Assembly: GCA_900208305.1 (NCBI GenBank)
Contig: OAPG01000007.1
Span: forward strand, 593,001-657,000
Direction: 5' to 3'
Origin: Melanopsichium pennsylvanicum
Lineage: Eukaryota > Basidiomycota > Ustilaginomycetes > Ustilaginales
DNA: 64,000 nucleotides
Shown here: piece after piece, positions 53,512 to 62,400 of the stretch
Position numbering within the stretch: the stretch's first letter is position 1
Layout of the letters: every line of letters starts with the position of its first letter
The notes under the pieces: generated by a model
What the model was told of the DNA's origin: nothing
The model's input: only the letters and a program-made list of their open reading frames with translations
Database searches by the model: none
Position numbers and translations under genes: made by a program

Positions 53512-53943
53512 TGTTAGTGCCTACCAACCGGAGTCCAAAGAGGGGGTGCTCGGCCCTCCTCCCGATTGAGCGATCGTCGTGATCGGGCCCCGACCGACCC
53601 TCTCCGGACCCCTCGCAGCGGAGCGGTCGGCCTGACACGATCCTCCTACCGCCCAACCGCGGCTGGCCCCTCCGTACGCAGAATATGACCGTTGGCAATC
53701 TAACATTGTAACGCCGCGGTGGGAAGTGACCGATAGTTCCTGTACCTTACCACCCCGCCCCCGCCTGACATGAGGTTGCCTCCGGACCTCGTCGCATGTA
53801 TTACTTAGTTAGCTCTATAGCAACGCAGTAGTGTGCTCTGACCCCCGACCGCCTGTGTCGCCTACGCCTACGACCTCTCTGTACCCGTAGACCCTGTTCC
53901 GGCTGTAGCCGCCCCGCGGTATCTAGACCCTACGGCCTTAACA
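53512..53943 (+). mobile_element. solo LTR (copy A) of the TGTTAGTG...TTAACA family
   Basis: 432 bp starting TGTTAGTGCC and ending CCTTAACA, nearly identical to LTR copies B and C further right. No gag or pol is attached. The five flanking bases (GAAAC, ACTAC) do not match, so the copy has been rearranged. It is followed directly by a 24-bp inverted stub of the LTR start. Confidence 0.8.
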
Positions 53944-53967
53944 ACTACGGTTGGTGGGGCACTAACA
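53944..53967 (-). repeat. inverted 24-bp stub of the LTR start
   Basis: ACTACGGTTGGTGGGGCACT followed by AACA is the reverse complement of the first 24 bases of the LTR with a few changes. It abuts the end of LTR copy A. Remnant of a second, inverted copy. Confidence 0.75.
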
Positions 53968-54120
53968 TTCCGGCGCGTGTTCAACCAAAATTGGCTGGAA
54001 GCCCACCTTTTACCGGAACTCAATACAAAACCCAATAAAACAAATGTTTTCATCTGGACTCATTCTGAGTCCCTGTAATAGTGAGCAGCAGTGCCAGTTG
54101 CTGTTAGTTCTCAATCTCCT

Positions 54121-54190
54121 CATTGTCCCTTGTTGTCCATTGTTGTCCCTTGTTGTCCCTTGTTGTCCCTTGTTGTCCCTTGTTGTCTCT
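54121..54190. repeat. 10-bp minisatellite, 7 units
   Basis: Seven tandem decamers of TGTTGTCCCT, of which units 3-6 are identical and the outer ones have one or two changes. Confidence 0.95.
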
Positions 54191-54463
54191 AATTGCTACA
54201 CTATCATCTCTGCAATTTATAGTCTTGACAATGAACCTCTCTTTGCAACAAGGTGTCAGCGGTCGCGTGCCAGAGATCCGAATTCCCGTGAGAAAGCGCG
54301 ACTCGCCGGATTTCAGTGAATTCCGGCGGTTAAGCTTGGCCTCAACGGATATCGAAGAGAATCCCGCGAGTGGCGATCTCTCAACGGATATCGGCTGACC
54401 GCTGGTGACACTCCGTACAGAGGTAACGCGGCAAGCTCGGACGGGGTATTCGGTCAACGCAAG

Positions 54464-55264
54464 TGTCACGACGTCGACGGGATACTGCTGATGGCTGGGT
54501 TAGACCTCAGCCGTCGTTGCCGGTGGAGTTATGAGGGACTGGTTGTGGTGCCAGGCCCGCGGTTGAGGTTCCGCCTGTAGTTGAGGTGCTACAGCGTCGA
54601 TTGTGGTGTCGACGACGTCTATACGTTGTTCTCCGTTCACCGACGGGGACACAGACTATATGGATCGCAATAAATGGTATTGCAATGTGCGACGTGTGAA
54701 GAGTATGGTAAGTACGACGTACTGATAACTATGTGTGACTGAGATATAAGATAGAGTGGATGAGCTTCCGCTCATCCGATAGCGGGGAACAGAGTATTTA
54801 TATATATGTATCGTGTGCGAGGTCCATCGGTACTGTACGACCTGCGTGCGTCGAGCTTGGACCCCCGCACGATAAGACTGCCCCCTAGTCCTTTGGCAGG
54901 GTGCTTCCGAGCACGCCCGCGTGCTCCCTCTCCGTTGCCCCCTGGGCGTCGATTGGCCCACGTGTCGTTCCGGCGTGGCGTTGGTCGCCGCCGTGGCAGA
55001 TACCCCCCTCGCCATCGATACCTTCGATATCCGGCAAGTCACTGCCACTCGCCGAATTTCCGTGAGATCCGTTGAGACCTGCTCTCTCACCGGATTTCGT
55101 CCGATTCAACTTCTCGGTCCTGCGCTAACCTTAAATCCCATGAGCCCACCAATATCCACCGGATCTCCCTGAGATCCGTCGAGACATGCTCTCCCACCGG
55201 ATCTCAGCCGATTCAACATCTCTGGTCTGCGCAGACCTCTTCCTTGGGACCCACTCCCGTGACA
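54464..55264 (-). mobile_element. candidate LTR of a second retroelement family (3' LTR on minus strand)
   Basis: About 801 bp bounded by TGTCAC (54464) and GTGACA (55259-55264), a perfect terminal hexamer inverted repeat with TG...CA ends. On the minus strand it is preceded by GAAGGGGGGGTAG, a polypurine tract like the one in front of LTR copy C of the other family. The right boundary is well supported by that tract. The left boundary could be a chance match. It contains a ~105-bp imperfect tandem duplication (period 107; starts 55052 and 55159). Confidence 0.5.
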
Positions 55265-55277
55265 CTACCCCCCCTTC
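55265..55277 (-). other. polypurine tract of the second element
   Basis: Minus-strand GAAGGGGGGGTAG, directly followed by TGTCAC of the candidate LTR. Polypurine tracts prime plus-strand DNA synthesis in LTR elements. Confidence 0.5.
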
Positions 55278-55299
55278 GAGAGCCGAGCTCCGTTGAGGC

Positions 55300-55307
55300 T
55301 TAAATAG
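55300..55307 (+). promoter_or_regulatory. TATA-like box of the truncated passenger gene
   Basis: TTAAATAG, about 61 bp upstream of ATG 55368. Confidence 0.4.
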
Positions 55308-55367
55308 GGTCGGCGGATGTTCCCCCCAACTTGTTCTTCCACCAACAGCGCTCTCCAATACGTCACC

Positions 55368-56388
55368 ATGTCAACCCCTTCCCATGCCGCCACTTCGGCT
55401 GCGTCATCGCGACCAGCATCAACACGAATGCCTGCCCTCAGGGCAGAAGAGCCTGTGCGCCGTAGCGTCAGGCTTCGCAAACGCAACCCTGCCACTTGGG
55501 CAGTGGCAACACCTTCGGCTGTCGGCCTCGAGGCCACAGCTCCGTCGTCCCTTGCTGCTGGCGAACAGCCCCTCAAGATTGTTGCTGCCGAGCAGCTCGT
55601 CGCGTTGCGGTCGACGCCGCGGCCACTGGAACCGCTGTTTTTGGGAAACGATGCCGCGGAGGAGGAGGAAGAGCGGCTGGAGGCGATGGAGGTGGAGGAG
55701 TTGGTTGTAGGGAGGATTAGCGAGGTTGGGGAGGACCCTGTCGCTTCGCTCGTTGGGCATCATGTGCCCAACTACCTCGAGATTGCGCTGTGGGCGGAGT
55801 CGCTTATCGCTCCGGTGTTGCTGGTGTTTGTAGCGTGCGGGGCCTGGCCCCCTACTTGGGAGGTATCGGAGGGTTCCGTGACGGCCGGTCGGCTGCATCG
55901 TCTGGTCCTCCTTCGACTGACCGAGGGCTGCATGCCTTGGCCGAGCTGGCAATGCGCCCGATGCGCGAAGCTTGGAATACCGTAAGTACTACTGCTTCCT
56001 TCTCCGTTCGATACTTGCTGTCCGTTCGATACGCATCGCTGACCGTGGTTCTCCCCTTTTTTGTCCCAGTTGTTTTGCGTCGGCTTTTGCTGACGTACTT
56101 TCTGCCGGTGGCAAGGGCAGGACTCCGCGCGCTTGTGTGCACTGCCATCTTGGCGGCCACAAGAAGTGCGTGCGAACTGTGAGGGCGTTGCCAACGACGG
56201 TATACGCTGGCGACGCTCCTCCTCGCCATTTGCATCGAGGCGAGCGTGGCGTCGAGCGAGCTCACGTCACGGGAGCGGGAGGTCGAGGATTGGGGGAGGT
56301 ACGTGGGATCGACCGTGACTCGGATGGTGTGGCGGACCCCCACTGGGCGTATGCAATGCGCATCATTTGGTCTGTGTTACGGCTGTAG
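55368..56388 (+). pseudogene. truncated antisense passenger gene with Zn2Cys6-like motif
   Basis: Two exons are proposed, 55368-55981 and 56070-56388, with an 88-bp intron (GTAAGT...CCCAG), encoding 310 residues. The N-terminus is Ala/Ser/Pro-rich, followed by a basic RRSVRLRKRN patch and an acidic EEEEERLEAMEVEE helix. Splicing brings together a cysteine array C196-x2-C199-x6-C206-x20-C227-x2-C230-x7-C238, the Zn(II)2Cys6 pattern except for a long middle spacer (usually 5-12). The reading frame ends inside LTR copy C, which begins at 56375, so the natural 3' end has been lost to that insertion. It begins 104 bp from the candidate LTR of the second family and runs antisense to where that element's pol would be. 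Function unknown. Exon structure is predicted by eye. Confidence 0.5.
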
Positions 56389-56480
56389 GGTCTAGATACT
56401 GCGGGCGGCTACAGCCAGGATGGAGGCTACGGGTACGGAGAGGTCGTAGGCGGGGCGACACAGGCGGTCGGGGGTCAGAG

Positions 56481-56910
56481 TGTTAGTGCCTACCAACCGG
56501 AGTCCAAAGAGGGGGTGCTCGGCCCCCCTCCCGATTGAGCGATCGTCATGATCGGGCCCCGACCGACCCTCTCCGGACCCCTTGCAGCGGAGCGGTTGGC
56601 CTGACACGATCCTCCTACCGCCCAACCGCGGCTGGCCCCTCCGTACGCAGAATACGACCGTCGGCAACCTAACATTGTAACGCCGCGGTGGGAAGTGACC
56701 GATAGTTCCTGTACCTTACCACCCCGCCCCCGCCTGACATGAGGTTGCCTCCGGACCTCGTCGCATGTATTACTTAGTTAGCTCTATAGCAACGCAGTAG
56801 TGTGCTCTGACCCCCGACCGCCTGTGTCGCCCCGCCTACGACCTCTCCGTACCCATAGCCTCCATCCCGGCTGTAGCCGCCCGCGGTATCTAGACCCTAC
56901 AGCCTTAACA
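56481..56910 (+). mobile_element. solo LTR (copy B) nested in copy C
   Basis: 430 bp, TGTTAGTGCC...CCTTAACA, in the opposite orientation to copy C. It is flanked by the 5-bp target duplication CAGAG (56476-56480 and 56911-56915), so it arrived by integrase-mediated insertion and then lost its interior by LTR-LTR recombination. Confidence 0.88.
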
Positions 56911-57312
56911 CAGAGCACACTACTGCGTTGCTATAGAGCTAACTAAGTAATACATGCGACGAGGTCCGGAGGCAACCTCATGTCAGGCGGGGGCGGGGTG
57001 GTAAGGTACAGGAACTATCGGTCACTTCCCACCGCGGCGTTACAATGTTAGGTTGCCGACGGTCGTATTCTGCGTACGGAGGGGAGCCTCCATCCCGGCT
57101 GTAGCCGCCCGCGGTATCTAGACCCTACAGCCTTAACACAGAGCACACTACTGCGTTGCTATAGAGCTAACTAAGTAATACATGCGACGAGGTCCGGAGG
57201 CAACCTCATGTCAGGCGGGGGCGGGGTGGTAAGGTACAGGAACTATCGGTCACTTCCCACCGCGGCGTTACAATGTTAGGTTGCCGACGGTCGTATCCTA
57301 CGTACGGAGGAG
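56857..57312. repeat. 228-bp tandem duplication across the copy B/copy C junction
   Basis: The segment starting AGCCTCCATCCCGG at 56857 recurs at 57085. Each unit holds the last 54 bp of copy B, the CAGAG duplicate and the next part of copy C, so the duplication happened after copy B inserted. Confidence 0.9.
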
Positions 57313-57467
57313 CCAGCCGCGGTTGGGCGGTAGGAGGATCGTGTCAGGCCGACCGCTCCGCTGCAAGGGGTCCGGAGAGGGTCGGTCGGGGCCCGATCAC
57401 GACAATTGCTCAATCGGGAGGGGGGCCGAGCACCCCCTCTTTGGACTCCGGTTGGTAGGCACTAACA

Positions 57468-57480
57468 TTACCCCCCGGTT
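57468..57480 (-). other. polypurine tract of the Gypsy element
   Basis: Minus-strand GGGGGGTAA directly precedes TGTTAG of the 3' LTR. The second element's tract is almost identical (GGGGGGGTAG). Confidence 0.65.
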
Positions 57481-57700
57481 CAGGCCGACTGGTCCCCAGG
57501 CGGCTGATAGGACAGGAGGGCGAGGGGGGTCGTACTCCCTCAACCTTAATCCGCGCCAGGGGCGCCTCTCTGTACAAGTTGCGACGCTCGTCTCGGCAAT
57601 TTAATTGCGGATGCGCAGCAATGAGGCAATACCACCCACAATGCCTTGGACCGGCGGAATTGACTGTGCGCCATTGCTCGTGCGTAGCTATCGAGGAGGG

Positions 57701-57707
57701 ATATAAG
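57701..57707 (+). promoter_or_regulatory. TATA-like box of the antisense passenger gene
   Basis: ATATAAG, 70 bp upstream of ATG 57771, on the strand opposite to the retroelement genes. Confidence 0.4.
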
Positions 57708-57770
57708 GATGGGGGTCGACGGGTCTTCCTTCTCCATTTCACCCATTCTTCCCCATTCTTTTTTTTCGCA

Positions 57771-57866
57771 ATGTCGTCGTCACCAGCAGACGCTTCCATG
57801 GAGTGTCTTTTTTTCGCAATGTCGTTGTCACCAGCAGACGCTTCCATGGATTCCCCGGCCGACAAC
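57771..57866 (+). repeat. 48-bp in-frame duplication at the start of the passenger gene
   Basis: The stretch around ATG 57771 recurs at ATG 57819, so MSxSPADASM is coded twice, each time with its own TTTTTCGCA leader. Either ATG could serve as start. Confidence 0.85.
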
Positions 57867-59226
57867 CCGTCCGCCGGTGTCAGTACCGTTCCCCCTCCAT
57901 CGCCTACGTCCGCGACGGCGGCAGCGTCGGCAACAGCAGCAGCAGCAACAACAACAACAGCACCAACAACAACAACAACGTTACCCGCTTCCGGAGGTGA
58001 GTCGATCGTGGTTCCGTCGTGATTTGGTTGTGGATGGGGGGCCCAGAGGGTCTGACAACCACCGGTCGGTGCCGTGGAATGGGTTACTGACATTTGTTCC
58101 CTCCCCCTTGTTTCGATTACGACAGATCGGCCGTCGGAGACCTCCGCTCGTCCCATCCAGGGGGTGCGCCGTTCCCCGCGTGCTCACCTTTCCCGGGGGG
58201 CCAACTCGGGCCGTCGCGAGCGCGCCGTGCGTCAACAGTCTGCCGATCCGTTGGCCATTCCTTCCTCTGCATCGACCAACACTTCCCTCGTCCTGGCGCC
58301 CCGGAATTCGATGCCGTGGTCGCGTCCTTTGGTTCCCATCGAGATCACTCCGGAACTCGTTGGTGATGGTAAGTATTTGTTCCATTGCTGTGTTGATTGG
58401 GATCGCTACTGACGTTTGTGTTTCCGTGGCCGATACGACAGACCTTGCCCCGCTATGGGCCGAGACGTGGGGCGATTGCTACGGCTGCGTATGCGCCGGC
58501 GTTGCCTGTGAGCGGGCGGGAGGCGATCTCCGCTGCCGTCGGTGTCAGGGGCAGCACGGGCAACCCTGCGACGCGGATATGCGCGGTAAGTATTTCCATC
58601 GGGCGTCTGTTGCGATGTCCTGGGTGGTCGGCTGACTCTTGTTCCTCCTTTTGTTTTCCTCGACAGTCCCACCACTTGGCGGCGCCCAAGGTCCCCTCCG
58701 AATGAGGGTTTACGCGTGCTTGCTTGAGAGGTGGAGGTCCGGAGGGGTCGGTCGGCGTCGCCGCCCCCACCCCAACGTCAGGTTGTCGCTGAGGACACTT
58801 GGCGAGATCCCGGAGGAGGAGGAGGAACTGAGGGAGGAGGTGGCTCGGGTGGGCGCGGTGGGTCGGGAGCGGGAGGCGGCTCGCAAGCGAGCTAGGTCTC
58901 GCCCCGACCGTCCAGCCGAGGCTGCCCGAGAGCGGCGCCGCACTCGGGCGCGGGCCCAAGGCCAGCCGGGGGAGTCCGCTACGGGCCTGGGGGACCTGGG
59001 TGCGGCCGTAAGGCGTGCCGAGTCCCTCTTCCACGGGGTGCAGGAGGGGACTGAGTTATTTCAACAGGGGCTGGCCGACGTGGCTGCGCTGTTGCTGACA
59101 GAGTCGCTGAGGACCGGCGGCGAGCGAGAGCTCCGCCGGATCAGCGAGATCCAGCAACTGTCGCAGAACACGCGACAGCAGGTGGACGTGGTCTGGGCGT
59201 GGTTGGAGGGCTTCCTGAGGGACTAG
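57771..59226 (+). CDS. antisense passenger gene inside the Gypsy element, Zn2Cys6-like protein
   Basis: Four exons: 57771-57996, 58126-58368, 58442-58585 and 58667-59226, 390 residues. All three introns are phase 1, short (129, 73 and 81 bp), with GTGAGT/GTAAGT donors, CTGAC branch sites and GACAG acceptors. Exon 1 is Ser/Ala/Thr-rich (CAACAACAG-type repeats). Exon 2 has a basic GVRRSPRAHLSRG patch. Exon 3 carries a cysteine array C169-x2-C172-x6-C179-x8-C188-x2-C191-x7-C199, which fits the Zn(II)2Cys6 binuclear-cluster pattern exactly, with an extra Cys at 174. Exon 4 is long, charged and helical (EEEEELREEVARVGAVGRERE; a basic stretch; LSQNTRQQVDVVWAWLEGFL), perhaps a coiled coil. It lies between pol and the 3' LTR, convergent with pol (183 bp apart). 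Role unknown; DNA binding is an inference from the motif. Confidence 0.65.
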
Positions 59227-59409
59227 CCCCGGGGCCCCTCCTCGAATGCACTTGTTTTCTTTTCTGTCGCTTGCGTGTGTGTGTGTCCGTGTGTGGGAGT
59301 GGGGGTGAGGGGAGCCCGACCGGGTCTCCTACCCCAGAGGTCGGGGACCGGAGGGGTTTTGGCTCCGGCGGGGGGGTCTCCCGACGGCGACCGTCGCTCG
59401 TATCCGTGC

Positions 59410-62400
59410 CTAACGCCGGGTAGGGGCCGGCTTGGTCGGGTTCGCGGCGTGGTACGCAGCGACCAGATCCGGGGCGCGGTCCACGTCTTCCGCCGGGACC
59501 CAGCTTGGGGGGTACCCTACCCAGGAGACCTTGTACTGTAGGCGTCCGGCGCGGCGGCGGGAGTCCAATACGCCCTCGACTTCGAAATCGGCGTAGTCGT
59601 CCTCCAGAGTAGTCGGTTGGGGGGCGTCGCTGGACTCCCTGACTCCGTCGGGGTATGGCTCCAGCATCTGTACGTGAAAGACGGGATGGACCTTCCACGA
59701 CGGAGGCAGGAGGAGTCGGTAGGCTCGGTCGCTAATCACCTCGTCGACTTTGAACGGGCCGGCAAGGGGGTTGGAGAGCTTGTGGGAGGGTCGGTCGCTG
59801 CGGAGGTGCTTGGTACGGAGGAGCACCAGGTCCCCCCGGCGGAACAAGACGTCGCTCCTGCGACGGTTAAACCACTTCGCGACGGCAAGGTTGGCTTTGG
59901 CGATGGCGTCCTGGCACACCCGCACTTTATCCGCCGACGGAACGTTGGAGGTGGCCGGGGGGATGGAGGGGTGTGCCCGAGGTGCAAATGTGAAGCAAGC
60001 TATAGCCGGGGCGATGGTTGTGGTCGCCGACGGTCTTTGGTTCAGCGCGAGCTGGGCTGTTGGCAGGAGGGTTGCCCAGTCGCTGTGGTCGTAGGCCGTA
60101 TAGAAGCGGAGGAACAACTCCAGCGTCTGGTTGGCTCGCTCGGTCTGGCCATTTGTTTGAGGGTGGTAGGCCGACGAGTAAGACCCTTTAATCCGGAGGG
60201 CCCGGAGGAGTTCCGTCCAAACGGAAGCTACAAACGTGGTTCCTCGGTCAGATACAATGGTGTCCGGGAGGCCAAAGTATGAAAAGACGTAGCGGTGGAG
60301 CTGGTACGCCAAAGTCTCCGCCGTATCGGTTTTGTTTGCAGGAATGAAGACCACAAACTTGGTGAGGCGGTCGACGACTACGAGAATGGAGTTGTAGGTG
60401 GTGCCGTTGGCAAGGGAGGGCGGGAGGTCAGTGATGTGGTCCATGGTAATAGTGGACCACGGCCGATCGGGAGGGACCGACGGGAGAAGGTAGCCGTGGG
60501 GTTTGTGACGGGGGTGTTTTGCCCTTCGGCAGGCCGCGCAAGAGGCGACATAGCTGTCGGTGTCCTGCACCATGGTTGGCCAGTAAAAACGTTGACGCAT
60601 GAGATGGAGGGTCGTCTTGCGGCCAGGATGTCCCGCCGTAGGGTGGTCGTGCAGTAGGTGGAGTGCCTTGTCCCGTAATTGGGGTGGCAGGTAGACGTGA
60701 CCCTCTGTGGTGTACGGGACACCATCGCGGACGGCAACGTTTGGGGGGAGGTTGGCCGCTTTCCGGAGGGTTTCGATCCACTCCGTAGGCAGGGGGTCTG
60801 AGGAGTGTACGCCGGCTGCCCTTGCAAACAAGTTTGCAGGGAGGAGAGTGGCTTGGTTGGCGGGGTCTGGGCGCGACGGTCCGTCGGGGAACAAGTCGTG
60901 CCGGCGACTCAGAGCGTCGGGGCGGACGGCCTCCTTACCCGGACGGTAGTGGAGGACGAAGTCGAACTCAGCCAGGTCGGCTTGCCAGCGGGCTTGGCGA
61001 CGGTTGAGTTGTCGCTTCGTCTGAAAATACTGGAGCGCCTGGTGGTCGGTGTAAATGAGGAACGGTCGGGTGAGGCCATGGAGGTAGTGTCTCCAAGCGC
61101 CGCAGGCGTCTACGATAGCCAGGAGTTCCTTGTCGTGGATTTCGTAGTTACGCTCCGCCGGGATCATCTTTCGCGACCAGTATGCCACAGGATGGAGGGT
61201 ATGCAAGCGGCTGTTGGGCTCGGCGCTTGCGTTGGCGCCCGGCTGTGGGTGCCACTGCGACAGCACGGCGGCTACCACAGCATCGCTCGCGTCTGTTTCG
61301 ACGACGGTGTAGAGCGTTGGGGAGAAGTGCCGGAGGATAGGGGCAGAGGTGAACGCTTCTTTCAGCCGGTTGAAGGCTGCCGTTGCTTCCGGGGGCAGAT
61401 CTACCTTTCCGGAGGCTCCTCCTTTCAGGAGGTCGGTGAGGGGGGCCGCTACACGAGAATAGTGGCGGATGAAGCGACGGTAGAAGTTGGCGAATCCGAG
61501 GAAGACTTGGATCTGTCGGATCGACTGTGGTGGCGGCCACTCCAAGACTGTACTGACCTTGGTCGGGTCCATGGAGAGGCCGTCGGGACTGACGAGGTAG
61601 CCGAGGAACTCGACGGAGTCGGTGTGGAATTCGCATTTGTCCGGAGCGCAATACAGCTGATGCTTCCGTAATCGATCCAACACTTGGCAGACGTGGTGGT
61701 GGTGGTCGGCCTCGTTGTCGGAGAAGACTAGGATGTCGTCCAGATATACGATGACGGACACGTCTAAGAGATCCGACAGCACGTGGTTCATGAGCCGTTG
61801 GAAGGTCGCCGGAGCGTTGCAGAGGCCGAACGGCATGACGAGGTATTCGTAGCTGCCGTAGCGCGTGCGGAATGCGGTCTTCCATTTGTGGCCGGGGGCG
61901 ATCCGGAGAAGGTTGTAGGCACACTTCAGGTCGAATTTAGTGAAGATCTTGGCCGTCGCCAGCCGATCAAGGTGTTCGGAGATGAGGGGGATCGGGTAGC
62001 GATCCTTGACGGTGATGGCGTTGAGGGCGCGGTAGTCCACACACGGCCGGAGGCGACCGTCCTTCTTTGGTACAAAAAGGAGGGGCGCGGCAGCTTGGCT
62101 ACTTGACGGTCGGATGAAGCCAATGGCCTGCATCTTCCGGAGGTAGTTCCGGAGCTCCTCTTGTTTGCGGTGCGACAGGGAGTAGAGTGCGCCGTAGGGA
62201 GGGGTTTTGCCAGCCTCCAGGTTGATCTCGTGGTCGTGTGGGCGGTGGGGAGGCAATTGGTCGGCCCTCTTGGCGTCGAAGACGTCGGCGTACTCGCGGT
62301 ACTCTGGCGGTAGGACGGCGAGGTCGGTCGCGGAAGCTCGGAGGGGCAGTAGCTCCTCTTCCGGTTCTGGGAGGACCAGCAGGTCCTCCTCAGTGGAGAC

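Larger units (their letters stand above)
56375..57467 (-). mobile_element. 3' LTR (copy C), interrupted by a solo LTR and a tandem duplication
   Basis: In minus orientation it starts TGTTAGTGCC at 57467 and ends CCGTAACA at 56375. It is split at 56480/56911 by LTR copy B. If copy B, one CAGAG target duplicate and one 228-bp repeat unit are left out, the two pieces (106 + 324 bp) sum to 430 bp, equal to copy B. Confidence 0.85.

Noticed and set aside
54121..54190. CRISPR-like array
   Set aside because: A direct decamer repeat without spacers, in a eukaryotic genome.
56481..57467. A foldback or TIR DNA transposon with ~400-bp inverted repeats
   Set aside because: The CAGAG duplication around copy B, the polypurine tract beside copy C and the 430-bp sum of the split parts are better explained by nested LTRs.
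60805..61671. 288-codon plus-strand ORF antisense to pol
   Set aside because: Lies over the conserved reverse transcriptase and RNase H and has no splice signals or motifs like those of the passenger gene.
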